Origin: CAYUPI01 sp964446585
GTDB lineage: Bacteria > Verrucomicrobiota > Verrucomicrobiia > Limisphaerales > UBA8199
Direction of reading: 5' to 3'
Assembly (NCBI GenBank): GCA_964446585.1
Contig: CAYUPI010000001.1
Location: forward strand, 62,001-126,000
DNA length: 64,000 bases
Shown one piece after another: positions 35,394 through 44,925 of this stretch. Position numbers and translations under genes: made by a program. The notes below the pieces were generated by a model that was not told the DNA's origin, searched no databases, and worked only from the letters and a program-made list of their open reading frames with translations. Position 1 is the stretch's first letter. Each line of letters opens with the position of its first letter.

Positions 35394-37373
35394 TTACTCC
35401 GCATCGAACTCTGCTAGTTTCGTCGCCTGCTGCTCCCATTCGGGCTGCAGTCGGGCCAGGCGCTGCTGGACATCCAGCAATTCCCGATTGATCCCGACGG
35501 CGCCGCCTGTGCGCTCGTAAGTTTCGGGCTTTTCCAGGTCGGTGATCAACGCGGCCTGACGGGCCTCCAGTTCCTGAATCTCCTGTTCGAGCCGCAGGAC
35601 GAGCTGCTCTTGCGCCTTGCGCTCGCGGGACCGTGCCTGGCGTTGCTCTGCCTCCAGGCGCTTTAGGTTCTTGCGGGCGAGTGCTGCTTTGGCAGTCGTG
35701 TCGCTTGCCGCCAGGCGCGTCTGCCGCCCTAAGGACGATTCCACGGCGGCGCGTCCCCCTGCCGTCAGGCCCGCGCGGGCTGATTCAGCCTGCGTCTTGT
35801 CGAGATAATACTGGTAGCCTCCGGGATAATGCGTAAGCCGGCCCGCGTTGACATGAACGACGTGATTAGCCAGCGTGCGGATGAAATAGACATCGTGGCT
35901 GATGAAGATCAACGTTCCCTCGAACTGGTCCAGGGCATAAGCCAGCGCGTCAATACTCGACATGTCGAGATGCGTTGTCGGCTCGTCCATCAAGAGGAGG
36001 TTTGGCGGATCGAGCAGCAGTTTCACGAGCGCCAGCCGGCTTTTCTCGCCGCCGCTCAGCACGTTTACGGGCTTGAACACGTCGTCGCCGCGAAACAGGA
36101 AGCAACCCAGCAGCGTGCGGACAAATTGTTCCGTGACACGCTGAGGCGTGTTGGAAGCTTCTTCGAGCACTGTGCGTCCGGCGTTGAGCATCTCGACGCG
36201 ATACTGCGAGTAATAGCCCGCTTTGGTGTTGTGGCCAAGCGTGCGCACGCCCGCTTGAGGCGTGAGAACACCAGCCAGGATTTTCAGCAATGTTGACTTG
36301 CCGGCGCCATTTGGACCGACCAGCACGACGCGCTGGCCGCGCTCGGCCTGAAAATCCAGGCCGCGATAGACCAAGTTCTCACCATATGCGTGGTGAACGC
36401 CGGAAAGCCTGATAACGCGCTGGCCGCTGCGCTGCGGCTGAGGAAACTGAAAATCAATCTTGCGCTGGTCGTTGACCGGCGCCTCGACTTTCTCCATGCG
36501 CTCGATTTGCTTGAGCTTGCTTTGGGCCTGGGTGGCCTTGGTGTTCTTGGCGCGAAATCGTTCCACGAACTCCATGAGACGGGCGATCTCGCGTTCCTGG
36601 TGTTTGTAGGCCGCGAGGAGCTGTTGCTGGTGGGCCTCGCGCTGCTCGAGGTAATCGTCGTAATTGCCGCGGAAACGAATGAGTTTGCTTTGGCGAATTT
36701 CGACAATGCTGCCGACGAGCTGATTGAGAAACTCACGATCGTGCGAAATAACGAGTAGCGCGCCGGGGTAACTCTTGAGATAGTCCTGGAACCAGAGCAG
36801 AGCTTCGAGATCGAGATGGTTGGTCGGTTCATCGAGCAGGAGCAGGTCCGGCTCGTGCGTCAGCAGCCGGGCCAGGTGCGCGCGCATGACCCAGCCGCCG
36901 CTCATCTGTCGGGCAGGACGCTCGAAATCCCCCTGTCGAAAACCCAGACCGGCGAGAATCTGTCGGGCTTTGGCTTCCAACCGGTAGCCGCCCAGCTCGT
37001 TGAATCGGTCATGGACATCATCGTGAACATCTTCCGGGTGCAATGCCTCGACGGGATGATCCGCCTCCCAGGCTTTGAGGATACGGCGCAGCCTTGTGTA
37101 TTCGGGGGTGATGGCGGTGGCCAATTCGATGACAGTTTCATCACCCGCCGGCGCATTTTCCTGTGGCAGATAGCCGAAGGAAATGCCGCGTTCGAGCGTG
37201 AACTTGCCAGTGTCCGCCCCCTCGTGGCCCAGGATGATCGACAAGAGCGTGGTCTTGCCCGCGCCATTCGGCCCAACCAAGCCTATGCGATCCTGTCGAT
37301 TGACCTGGAGCGTGGCGTCGGCGAACAAAACCCGTTCGCCGTAGGCTTTCGTGATGCCGGACAACGTCAGCAT
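35394..37373 (-). CDS. ABC-F family ATPase (ribosome-associated type)
   Basis: A 659-residue protein with two ABC domains and no membrane segments. Domain 1 has Walker A GPNGAGKTT (~35) and signature MSGGWVMRAHLARLL. Domain 2 has Walker A GPNGAGKST and signature LSGGEKSRLALVKLLL with Walker B LLLMDEPTTHLD. The domains are joined by a charged linker (RFRAKNTKATQAQSKLKQIE), and the C-terminal ~90 residues form a charged coiled coil, as in Uup/YheS-type proteins. ABC-F proteins act at the ribosomal E site on stalled translation or antibiotics. The stop is 1 bp from that of the convergent ChbG gene. Confidence 0.93.
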   Translation of the reverse strand: MLTLSGITKAYGERVLFADATLQVNRQDRIGLVGPNGAGKTTLLSIILGHEGADTGKFTLERGISFGYLPQENAPAGDETVIELATAITPEYTRLRRILKAWEADHPVEALHPEDVHDDVHDRFNELGGYRLEAKARQILAGLGFRQGDFERPARQMSGGWVMRAHLARLLTHEPDLLLLDEPTNHLDLEALLWFQDYLKSYPGALLVISHDREFLNQLVGSIVEIRQSKLIRFRGNYDDYLEQREAHQQQLLAAYKHQEREIARLMEFVERFRAKNTKATQAQSKLKQIERMEKVEAPVNDQRKIDFQFPQPQRSGQRVIRLSGVHHAYGENLVYRGLDFQAERGQRVVLVGPNGAGKSTLLKILAGVLTPQAGVRTLGHNTKAGYYSQYRVEMLNAGRTVLEEASNTPQRVTEQFVRTLLGCFLFRGDDVFKPVNVLSGGEKSRLALVKLLLDPPNLLLMDEPTTHLDMSSIDALAYALDQFEGTLIFISHDVYFIRTLANHVVHVNAGRLTHYPGGYQYYLDKTQAESARAGLTAGGRAAVESSLGRQTRLAASDTTAKAALARKNLKRLEAEQRQARSRERKAQEQLVLRLEQEIQELEARQAALITDLEKPETYERTGGAVGINRELLDVQQRLARLQPEWEQQATKLAEFDAE

Positions 37374-37432
37374 TGAACCGGCAGATTGCCACAGCCGCGC
37401 TCCACTTTCACCTAATCGTTGTGTGAAAACTT

Positions 37433-37810
37433 CTATTTGTTCGCTCGATAAGTATTGAGCGTCTCGGCGGCCTGGAAATCGCCCTTCTCCTGGGCAGCTT
37501 GGAGGAGGCCGTTCACCGTGAGTATCGACCGACTGGCGACATTCTGCTGCTGTTTGTTAAGACCCGAGTGGCCGCCCAGGATCTGGAGCACAAGGAAAGC
37601 CTTGGAATAATCCTTGGTTTGTAGTGCGGCAACGACTTGGTTTGCCAAATCCTTGACCTCCGGCTGCGCTTTGACGAAGGCCTCCTGCAAGGCGGAAGGG
37701 ATTTGCTCCTCAGGTAGCGGGCTCAGCGGCGCACTTCCTCGTCCACAGCCCACATTGATGAACGCAACCAGCAAGAACGCGGTGATGACATTGGTCAGAA
37801 TTAGTCTCAT
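37433..37810 (-). CDS. Small lipoprotein-like protein paired with a pseudopilin
   Basis: A 125-residue protein. A hydrophobic leader (LTNVITAFLLVAFINVGC) ends in a Cys near residue 22; the lipobox (NVGC) is weak. The helical body (ANQVVAALQTKDYSKAFLVL, LLQAAQEKGDFQAAETLNTY) is homologous to the lipoprotein at 32919. It lies 29 bp downstream of the pseudopilin at 37840-38706 on the same strand, repeating the pseudopilin-lipoprotein arrangement. Confidence 0.78.
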   Translation of the reverse strand: MRLILTNVITAFLLVAFINVGCGRGSAPLSPLPEEQIPSALQEAFVKAQPEVKDLANQVVAALQTKDYSKAFLVLQILGGHSGLNKQQQNVASRSILTVNGLLQAAQEKGDFQAAETLNTYRANK

Positions 37811-37839
37811 GAGCTGGAGAGCCGCCGGCGCTTACTCAG

Positions 37840-38706
37840 CTAATCCTTAACCGGACTGAGTGGGATCTCTCCGGTGTAGTGCCGATAATCAATTCCCAGC
37901 TTCAGGCCAGTGAATTTGATCCTTGAGACGTGCCCATCCACCCAAGCCGTTTGGTCCCCCTGACCGTGGCGATACCATTCATTGTCGAAATGGTAACCGC
38001 CGTAGAGCCCTGATAATCCGCCATAAGGCGGCTGGCCAATCCATTGGGTAAGAATCTGAGTGTATCCCGGGAATAGGCCGATTGTGTCCTCCCCGCCTTC
38101 ACACTTTTGCTCCGCCGAGTCCTGGCAAAAGATCGTTCTCGCCGGAATTTTGTAGTAGGTGACCTTTTTGACAGAGACTTTCTCTCCCCCAAAAGGAATC
38201 AGTAGGTATTGACAGATTCCGTAAGTCGAGTTCAACCAGAACTCGGTAGGATAGTTCAGCCCATCGTCATGCCATTCATCCGGATGCACGCAGCTCGGGC
38301 AACGAAAAAGTCTGCGGTTCTTGCCAAAATAATCATAGTACCCAATCGCCCAATATGCCAGGGGATCATTCGGTTTGAGCAAAACGTCAGAACCCGGCTT
38401 CACCGTCCATTGGCCATAATTGGGCATTGTGCCCCCGCCGAGATTGAAATAGGTGTCTTTGTTGTCCTCCGCGTACATCGAAGCCGCGAGACCAATTTGT
38501 TTGAGGTTGCTCAAGCATTGTGACGCCTTCGCCCGGGCCTTGGCTTGGCTCAGCGCCGGCAGCAGCATGGCCGCCAGTATGGCAATGATCGCAATGACCA
38601 CGAGCAACTCGATTAACGTAAATCCCCTTGGGCCGAGAAAGTGTTGAGGGGTGCAGCAAGACTTCGAGCGTCGGCGCGAGAGGGCCTGCGAAGTAGCGTC
38701 AGGCAT
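37840..38706 (-). CDS. Pseudopilin (prepilin N-terminal cleavage/methylation domain)
   Basis: A 288-residue pseudopilin. The leader RRRSKSCCTPQHFLGPRG precedes FTLIELLVVIAIIAILA (cleavage after Gly near residue 28), then LSQAKARAKASQCLSNLKQI and LAASMYAEDNKDTYF. Later RLFRCPSC and DQTAWVDGHVSRIKF match the other family members. It is transcribed with the small lipoprotein downstream. The 257-bp interval to phnX, upstream and divergent, carries no other gene. Confidence 0.9.
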   Translation of the reverse strand: MPDATSQALSRRRSKSCCTPQHFLGPRGFTLIELLVVIAIIAILAAMLLPALSQAKARAKASQCLSNLKQIGLAASMYAEDNKDTYFNLGGGTMPNYGQWTVKPGSDVLLKPNDPLAYWAIGYYDYFGKNRRLFRCPSCVHPDEWHDDGLNYPTEFWLNSTYGICQYLLIPFGGEKVSVKKVTYYKIPARTIFCQDSAEQKCEGGEDTIGLFPGYTQILTQWIGQPPYGGLSGLYGGYHFDNEWYRHGQGDQTAWVDGHVSRIKFTGLKLGIDYRHYTGEIPLSPVKD

Positions 38707-38963
38707 ATCGAGGTCCTTGGTGATTGGCGCCTGTCATCCCGGAGAGGATGACTGAAAATGCCTGGCCTTGCAACTCAACAATTGCCTGATTTATCTGGAC
38801 GAAGTTTCCTTGCTCGCCAGAATTCTACGCAAATCGCCGGATTAACGACGCCTCGAAATGTGCAAGGTGCGGAGTCGAATTAGCGGCTGAAGTTTCCGGA
38901 TGTCCCCGGCGTGAAGCATCTGTCGGGCCTGCTGAACCGTCGGCAGGACAGCGAATAAAAAGA

Positions 38964-39800
38964 ATGACTATGGACTTTGTTTTTCGAAGAACCTACCGCG
39001 GCCCGCTCAAAGCGGTGTTGCTCGACTGGGCGGGAACCACCATGGACTATGGCTGCTTTGCGCCGGCGGTGGTTTTTGTCGAGGTTTTCAAACGAAAAGG
39101 CGTGGACATCACCGTCGAGGAAGCGCGGCCGCCGATGGGCGCGCACAAGAAAGTCCATATCCGCGAAATCGCCAGGAACGAGCAGGTAGCAAAGCGCTGG
39201 CAGCAGGCTCACGGTCGCGCACCTGACGAACAGGACATTGAAGCGATGTTCAAAGAATTCATACCGCTCCAACTCGGATGCCTCGCCCAATACGCCGAGC
39301 TGATCCCGGGCGCACTCGCGATGGTTGCGGACTGCCGCCGCCGCGGCTTGAAGATCGGTTCGACCACCGGGTACACGAGCGAGATGATGACCTTGCTCCA
39401 GGCCGAGGCCAAGCGACGCGGGTATGTGCCGGATTCGACAGTCTGTGCCACGCAAGTGCCGGCGGGGCGGCCTTATCCCTACATGTGCCTGCAGAACGCG
39501 ATCAACCTCCAAATCTATCCGATGGAGGCGAGCGTAAAAATTGGCGATACGCTCCCGGATATCGAGGAAGGCCTCAATGCCGGCATGTGGACCATCGGCC
39601 TGGCCAAAACCGGCAACGAAATGGGGCTGACCGAGGCGCAGATCGACGCATTGTCTCCGGGGGAGCGACAGGCAAAACTCGAGCGCGCTTACAAACGCAT
39701 GCACCAGACCGGCGCGCATTATGTCGTGGATGGCATTGCGGACGTTCCTCCGGTGCTTGATGCCATCAACTTACGGTTGGCGGCTGGTGCGAAGCCGTGA
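38964..39800 (+). CDS. phnX: Phosphonoacetaldehyde hydrolase PhnX
   Basis: A 278-residue HAD-family phosphonatase that splits phosphonoacetaldehyde into acetaldehyde and phosphate. The nucleophile Asp21 lies in LLDWAGTTMDYGCFAP, whose Ala-Gly-Thr variant is diagnostic. The Schiff-base Lys is in MGAHKK (K62). Further motifs are IGSTTGYTSEMM and VKIGDTLPDIEEGLNAGMWTIG for metal and phosphate binding. The length is standard. The PbfA-like PLP gene follows on the same strand; no phnW aminotransferase was found in the window. Confidence 0.96.
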   Translation: MTMDFVFRRTYRGPLKAVLLDWAGTTMDYGCFAPAVVFVEVFKRKGVDITVEEARPPMGAHKKVHIREIARNEQVAKRWQQAHGRAPDEQDIEAMFKEFIPLQLGCLAQYAELIPGALAMVADCRRRGLKIGSTTGYTSEMMTLLQAEAKRRGYVPDSTVCATQVPAGRPYPYMCLQNAINLQIYPMEASVKIGDTLPDIEEGLNAGMWTIGLAKTGNEMGLTEAQIDALSPGERQAKLERAYKRMHQTGAHYVVDGIADVPPVLDAINLRLAAGAKP

Positions 39801-39832
39801 TGGTAGCGTTGAAGGGTTGACGCGTGGAATTG

Positions 39833-39864
39833 TTGAATCGTTTAATCGTTAGATCGTTGAAAAG
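39833..39864. repeat. Octad tandem repeat array upstream of the PLP enzyme gene
   Basis: Four contiguous 8-bp units: TTGAATCG, TTTAATCG, TTAGATCG, TTGAAAAG. It differs from the 7-bp arrays in period but sits the same way, in a short intergenic gap of an operon. It would encode an odd N-terminal extension if translation began at 39824. Confidence 0.75.
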
Positions 39865-39901
39865 GAAATTGAATCGTGAAGTGAAAGGGCGGCCGCCGAA
39901 A

Positions 39902-41257
39902 ATGGATGATCTCAAATCAGAGGGCGATTTGAATGTCTCGCCTCAGCGGCGGCGCTGGGTGAAGGATCATCTGGATGCGGAGACAAGAAAATGGCTCGAG
40001 GAGGATGCCAAATATTTTCTTCGGCAGTCCTTGTCCACGCCGTGTCTGAACGTGCTGAAGAGTTGCGGCGGTATTTATCTCGAAGACCTCCAGGGCCGAA
40101 AGTACATGGATTTTCACGGCAACAATGTTCACCAGGTTGGCTTCGGCAACCCTCGCGTGGTCGCCGCGATTAAAGCGCAATTGGGCGAGCTGCCGTTCTG
40201 CACTCGGCGTTATACGAACCTTCCGGCGATCAAACTGGCCAAAAAGCTGGCGGAATTGGCGCCTGGCAACTTGAAGAAAGTGCTTTTTGCGCCAGGTGGC
40301 GCCAGCGCCATCGGGATCGCCCTCAAACTGGCGCGGGCGGCTACCGGCCGGCATAAAACCATCTCGCTGTGGGACTCGTTCCATGGCGCGTCGTTGGATG
40401 CAATTTCGATTGGCGGCCAAGCCATCTTTAGACGAGACATTGGCCCGCTGCTGCCGGGGGCCGAACACGTGCCGCCGCCCGAACCCGCAGGCTGCCCATT
40501 CAACTGCGGGGAGCGCTGCAACCTGCAGTGTGCCCGGTATATCGAGTATGTGCTGGAAAAGGAGGGCGATGTCGCGGCGGTGATTGCGGAAACCGTCCGT
40601 AGCACGCCCTGCATCCCGCCGCCTGACTATTGGAACAGGATTCGAGCGGCGTGCGACCGGTACGGAGCTTTGCTGGTCCTCGACGAGATACCGCATTGCC
40701 CGGGCCGTACGGGGAAGATGTTCGCCTGCCAGCACTTCGATGTTGTTCCCGATATGCTGGTGCTGGGCAAAGGGCTTGGCGGCGGCGTTTTTCCCCTGGC
40801 CGCGCTGATGACGCGCGAGGATTTGGACATAATGCCCGACCGCGCCCTCGGCCACTATACCCACGAAAAGAATCCGGTGGCATGCGCGGCGGGTCTGGCC
40901 ACAATCGAAACGATCGAGACCGATGGTCTGCTGGAAAATGCCCGCCGGTTGGGAGAGCGCGCCCTGAAGCGCATCAGCAAGATCAAGCAAAGGCGGGGTT
41001 TGGTTCTAAAGGGCCGCGGGCTCGGCTTGCTGCTGGGTATCGAGTTATTGAAAGCGGGCAAGACGCCGGCGCCGGCTAGTGACGTCGCTGAGGAAGTGAT
41101 GTACCGCGCGCTGGGGAAGGGGCTGAGCTTCAAAGTGACGATGGGCAACATTTTAACTTTGACCCCGCCCTTGACCATTACACTTCAAGAAATGGAGCGG
41201 GCGATTGATATTATTGAGGAATGCATTGGCGAAGTTGGTTCGGCACACTCAGGCTGA
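39902..41257 (+). CDS. Class III PLP enzyme, PbfA-like (hydroxy-aminoethylphosphonate ammonia-lyase)
   Basis: About 451 residues of the class III aminotransferase fold. The PLP Lys is K290 in VLGKGLGGGVFP and Asp261 in VLDEIPHCPGRTGK contacts the pyridine ring. FAPGGASAIGIALKLAR forms the phosphate-binding region and SLWDSFHGASLDA follows. Location directly after phnX, with no phnW, suggests PbfA, which turns (R)-1-hydroxy-2-aminoethylphosphonate into phosphonoacetaldehyde, the PhnX substrate. An ordinary aminotransferase remains possible. The ATG at 39902 is preferred; an upstream start would read through the octad repeat. Confidence 0.85.
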   Translation: MDDLKSEGDLNVSPQRRRWVKDHLDAETRKWLEEDAKYFLRQSLSTPCLNVLKSCGGIYLEDLQGRKYMDFHGNNVHQVGFGNPRVVAAIKAQLGELPFCTRRYTNLPAIKLAKKLAELAPGNLKKVLFAPGGASAIGIALKLARAATGRHKTISLWDSFHGASLDAISIGGQAIFRRDIGPLLPGAEHVPPPEPAGCPFNCGERCNLQCARYIEYVLEKEGDVAAVIAETVRSTPCIPPPDYWNRIRAACDRYGALLVLDEIPHCPGRTGKMFACQHFDVVPDMLVLGKGLGGGVFPLAALMTREDLDIMPDRALGHYTHEKNPVACAAGLATIETIETDGLLENARRLGERALKRISKIKQRRGLVLKGRGLGLLLGIELLKAGKTPAPASDVAEEVMYRALGKGLSFKVTMGNILTLTPPLTITLQEMERAIDIIEECIGEVGSAHSG

Positions 41258-41273
41258 ACCTCCTGTCAGTTCC

Positions 41274-42116
41274 ATGCCTATGCACCGATGCCAAAAATGC
41301 GGCCGCGAATTGGAGAGCGTCGAGTTGGTCTGCCCAACCTGCGGTCCGCCAACCATCTCCCTGGCCACCTCCTCTCTGGCAGCCGACAAACCTCCCGGAA
41401 GGAACAAGCTCAAGCTGATCGCCATCGCGGTCGTTGGCTGCTGCGCAATTGTTGGGTTGCTTATGCTCGTGTTCACGAGCTTGCCTAAAAGCGAAGGCAC
41501 AAAGACGAAAGTTCCCGCGCGACTTGATATCGAGGGGCTTCGAGCCAAAGCCGAGGGTGGCGTTCCTCAGGCACAGAAGGACCTTGGGTCCGCCTATGTT
41601 AAAGGGCAGGGTGTAGCTCAAAGTTATGTTGAGGCTGCGAAGTGGTACCTGAAGGCTGCAGGCCAAGGTAATGCAGGTGCGCAGGCCGCGATAGGCGAAC
41701 TGTACCAAGCAGGACAAGGTGTGCCGCAAGACGTTGCAGAAGCGGCTAAATGGTACCGCCGCGCCGCTGAGCAGGGCCTCGCGGCTGCACAGTACAGCCT
41801 GGCGGTGCTCTATGTAATGGGCAAAGGCGTTAAACAGAGTACGCCGGAAGCGCTCAAGTGGTATCGGCTGGCGGCGGACCAGGGCGACGCGCTGGCACAG
41901 TACAACCTGGGAATGCGTTATTACGAAGGTAGTGGCGTGGGCGCCGATCCCGTTGAGTCCTACGCATGGCTGAGCCTGGCAGGGGCTGGTGGCATCGCGG
42001 ATGCCAACAATGTGCTCGACGTTCTCAAACGCCAGATGTCGCGCCAACAGGTGTCAGCAGCTAAGGCTCGGGTCGCCGCGTTCACAGCAAAAAAATCCAC
42101 CTCGCCGGCGCCGTGA
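41274..42116 (+). CDS. Zinc-ribbon, single-span membrane protein with Sel1 repeats
   Basis: About 280 residues. A small zinc ribbon with paired CxxC motifs (CQKCGRE, CPTCGPP) opens the chain. One membrane helix follows (LIAIAVVGCCAIVGLLMLVF, ~45-65), then about five Sel1-like repeats in the outer part, for example AQKDLGSAYVKGQGVAQSYV, AAIGELYQAGQGVPQDVAEA and YNLGMRYYEGSGVGADPVES. Sel1 repeats mediate protein interactions. A longer start at 41205 would overlap the preceding gene. No specific role is evident, and its relation to the phosphonate genes is unclear. Confidence 0.85.
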   Translation: MPMHRCQKCGRELESVELVCPTCGPPTISLATSSLAADKPPGRNKLKLIAIAVVGCCAIVGLLMLVFTSLPKSEGTKTKVPARLDIEGLRAKAEGGVPQAQKDLGSAYVKGQGVAQSYVEAAKWYLKAAGQGNAGAQAAIGELYQAGQGVPQDVAEAAKWYRRAAEQGLAAAQYSLAVLYVMGKGVKQSTPEALKWYRLAADQGDALAQYNLGMRYYEGSGVGADPVESYAWLSLAGAGGIADANNVLDVLKRQMSRQQVSAAKARVAAFTAKKSTSPAP

Positions 42117-42204
42117 CGGGGCTTGGCACCGTGGAAATCTCGCCGTCGAGAGCTCGCGGTCTCCGTTGCAAGCAGCATGATTATACAGGGGTTGGGATCG
42201 CGTT

Positions 42205-44922
42205 CTAATCATCCTCCTCTTTATTGTCAGCCCAAACTGGATAAGGCGCCCGCGAGCCTTTCATTGCGCGCCACAAAATCCGATTCAGCAAATCTTCGGG
42301 GCATTGATCCGCCTTGGCTAACGGGAGACGCCCGGAAGCCGACGCATCCTTCCGCAATAGCGGATCGGAAATCTTTTTTGGTTCCGGATTCATCTGATCG
42401 AGCGGGATGTTGTTGGTCAGCGCGACAAAGGGAGTGAAGTCTGGCACATCGACGAAGCAATCAAACATCGGCGTGGCCACGGCATCCATTTGGTTCATGG
42501 GCGGCAGGCCGAGGATGAGTTCGATGGTCCGCAAGAGGCTGGTTTGGTTATATTGAGTGCTGACGATTTTGTGCCGCTTCGTGTAGGAACTCACAACGTA
42601 CGCCGTCGTGCGGTAGGCGCTGACATGATCCCAACCGTCCTGGGGATCGTCTTCAATGGCAAAGAGGCATGTGTCCTTCCAAAACCGGCTATGGCTCAGC
42701 GCTTCGACGATTTGGCCGAATGACAGGTCGTTGTCGGCGACCTGGGAAGCCGGGGTGGGTGTGCCGGCCTTTGTCCCGCTGGTGTGATCATTGGGAAGGC
42801 AGACAATGATCAGACTTGGTAAATCGTCCCTCTCCTCGAATTCCTTGAGCTCCTTCTTGAACTGCGCCGCTCGGAAGACGTCCGGCACGGCTAGGTCCCA
42901 ACCGACAGTGTTCGTGTTGAGATAAGGCCGCAACGATTCAACGGCCGGCTCGCTGTAAAGCCGGATGGTGTCTGTGCCATTCACAAACTCGCGGTAGTGG
43001 TCCAGAAACGCCGGCTCCCCGATGCGTGAGTTGTCCTTCCAGGATTTGCGCGTGATTGCGAATTCACCGTAATCGCGCAGCGACTTGCGGTGGGCGATGG
43101 CATTGTCCCAAATGAATCCGGCGGGCGAGTAGGCCAGCGCGTCGCAATCCGTGTCGTCCATACCGTCAGGATAGCTGCGGGGAAAACTGGAAAAGGATTT
43201 CTCCAGGTAATCGGTCGTGATGGCAGTGGTGGCCCACTGATGACCATCGGCGCTGATCACTCCGGAGCAATAGGTGTTATCCAGCAGGATGAATTCGTTG
43301 ACTATCTTATGTTGGTTAGGCGTGATCTGTTCGCCAAAAATGCACAATGAAGAGGCGCCGTTTCCTGCGGGCACGTCGCCCAGCACCTGGTCGTAGGTCC
43401 GATTTTCTTTGATGATATAGACGACGTGCTTGAACACACTCGGCTCGCCGACGCGTTCGGGGACCGGACGCGGCGGCTGGTCCGGACGCGGCGGCAATTT
43501 CGCCTGCGCCAGCAGCGGATAACGCAGATTGGCCAGCGCCCGCTTGGTGAATTCAGGTAATTGGGCTGCGGTGGGTTCAGCCAGCAGCGACAGCGAACCG
43601 AGAGATTGATGGGAGTTAAACTTAGGGACTTTTTCGGTGCTACGGTCGCCGGCGCCGAGGCCCTTGATGTTGGCCACATAGATCATTTTGCGACGGGCAT
43701 CGTGCACGATCGCCCCGGGAAACCAGCCGACGGGCACCAGCCCCCTCAACTTCGATCTGCCTGGCGAAAAATCGACCACGGCCACTGCATTCTGCGTCCC
43801 GTTGCAGACGAAAAGCTTTTTGCCCGAGGCATCGAACGTCAGCGCGTTCGGTGTTGCGCCGAACAAATCGTCAGGACTCTGCCGTGTCCAAATGGTCTCC
43901 ACGACTCTGTCCGTGCTGGTATCGATGACGCTGAGGGTATCGCTCGACGAGTTTGCCACGACCAATTGCCGGCCATCAGGCGAAAGCGCCACGGCCGAGG
44001 CATGCAAACCAACCATGATGTCAAATCCCGGATTTTGGATTTCTGAGGCATCTTCCCCCAGGTTTATGACGGAAACCGACCCTTCATTGGCGATGTGGCG
44101 AACCGGGTCAACCCGGACGCGCAGGCCATGTCCGGCGGGCCCTGTCAGATTGCCGGGGCCTGGCCTTCGGCCACCCCAATTGCTCACGTAGGCTTTTTTT
44201 CCAACAAGCCGCACGTCGTAAGGCGCCACGCCAACGTCCCATTGTCGAAGTAATTTTCCTGTCTCCGCGTCCAACTCGCCGAGCCGGTTCGAAAGGTTGA
44301 GCACGACATAGAGGCGCTTGCCATCGCGAGAGAGGGCCAGCCCTGCCGGAATCTCAGTTTGACGATCCACCGTTTGAGCCGCAGGCAACGGCAGCGATCC
44401 AAGGCCGGTGACAAGCCCGGCTTTGTTCACCGCGAAGACCTTGATGCTGCCCTCGACATTGGCCAGATAGATCTTCGTTCCATCAGGCGAGAAAATGAGG
44501 CCCGTGAAACTTAGCTGCCCCTTGTCATCGGGCTTCAGGATATGATCAGAAACGGGAGGAGGGGCGGGCTCTTTTCCAGGCTCAGGCGGCAGGGGCACTC
44601 GCTGCAAAAGGCGGCCAGTTCCGGGCGCGAGAACGACCAGTTCAGGGGTTTTGCCCGCCGTCACCAGAATTTTCCCGTCGGGACTGAGCGCCAGGGACTG
44701 CGGCCGCAAGCCGGACAGTTCAACTTGAGTACCTGCGGGTGTCACAATCTGGTTGACGGGAGTGACAACTCGGCCGCTACCGGACCGGCCAACCGGTTCG
44801 GTGGAAATAGGAATACTTGGGTCTTGAGCCGCATTCCCAACTAGCGGGAGTGCGCACAAGAGAAGCGCCGCGAGCCGTTGGAAAATCCAGCTCGCATCTT
44901 GCAATCGCGAGTTCAATTCCAC
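42205..44922 (-). CDS. Secreted beta-propeller/phosphoesterase fusion protein
   Basis: A 905-residue secreted protein (signal LAALLLCALPLVGNAA). Residues ~60-440 form a YVTN/YncE-like beta-propeller with repeats such as LALSPDGKILVTAGK, LIFSPDGTKIYLANVEG and VALSPDGRQLVVANSSSD. Residues ~475-880 match the phosphoesterase family (Pfam PF04185, which includes phospholipase C and acid phosphatases): FKHVVYIIKENRTYDQVLGD, DNTYCSGVISADGHQWA, IVCLPNDHTSGTKAGTPTP and FAIEDDPQDGWDHVSAYRT. Its start is 3 bp after the glutamine-synthetase-like gene's stop, at the end of the minus-strand run. Cleavage of phospholipid head groups is a hypothesis. Confidence 0.88.
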   Translation of the reverse strand: MELNSRLQDASWIFQRLAALLLCALPLVGNAAQDPSIPISTEPVGRSGSGRVVTPVNQIVTPAGTQVELSGLRPQSLALSPDGKILVTAGKTPELVVLAPGTGRLLQRVPLPPEPGKEPAPPPVSDHILKPDDKGQLSFTGLIFSPDGTKIYLANVEGSIKVFAVNKAGLVTGLGSLPLPAAQTVDRQTEIPAGLALSRDGKRLYVVLNLSNRLGELDAETGKLLRQWDVGVAPYDVRLVGKKAYVSNWGGRRPGPGNLTGPAGHGLRVRVDPVRHIANEGSVSVINLGEDASEIQNPGFDIMVGLHASAVALSPDGRQLVVANSSSDTLSVIDTSTDRVVETIWTRQSPDDLFGATPNALTFDASGKKLFVCNGTQNAVAVVDFSPGRSKLRGLVPVGWFPGAIVHDARRKMIYVANIKGLGAGDRSTEKVPKFNSHQSLGSLSLLAEPTAAQLPEFTKRALANLRYPLLAQAKLPPRPDQPPRPVPERVGEPSVFKHVVYIIKENRTYDQVLGDVPAGNGASSLCIFGEQITPNQHKIVNEFILLDNTYCSGVISADGHQWATTAITTDYLEKSFSSFPRSYPDGMDDTDCDALAYSPAGFIWDNAIAHRKSLRDYGEFAITRKSWKDNSRIGEPAFLDHYREFVNGTDTIRLYSEPAVESLRPYLNTNTVGWDLAVPDVFRAAQFKKELKEFEERDDLPSLIIVCLPNDHTSGTKAGTPTPASQVADNDLSFGQIVEALSHSRFWKDTCLFAIEDDPQDGWDHVSAYRTTAYVVSSYTKRHKIVSTQYNQTSLLRTIELILGLPPMNQMDAVATPMFDCFVDVPDFTPFVALTNNIPLDQMNPEPKKISDPLLRKDASASGRLPLAKADQCPEDLLNRILWRAMKGSRAPYPVWADNKEEDD

Positions 44923-44925
44923 GAA

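Noticed and set aside
39917..40990. 357-codon minus-strand frame opposite the PLP enzyme gene
   Set aside because: Antisense shadow of the class III PLP enzyme; low-complexity composition and no motif.
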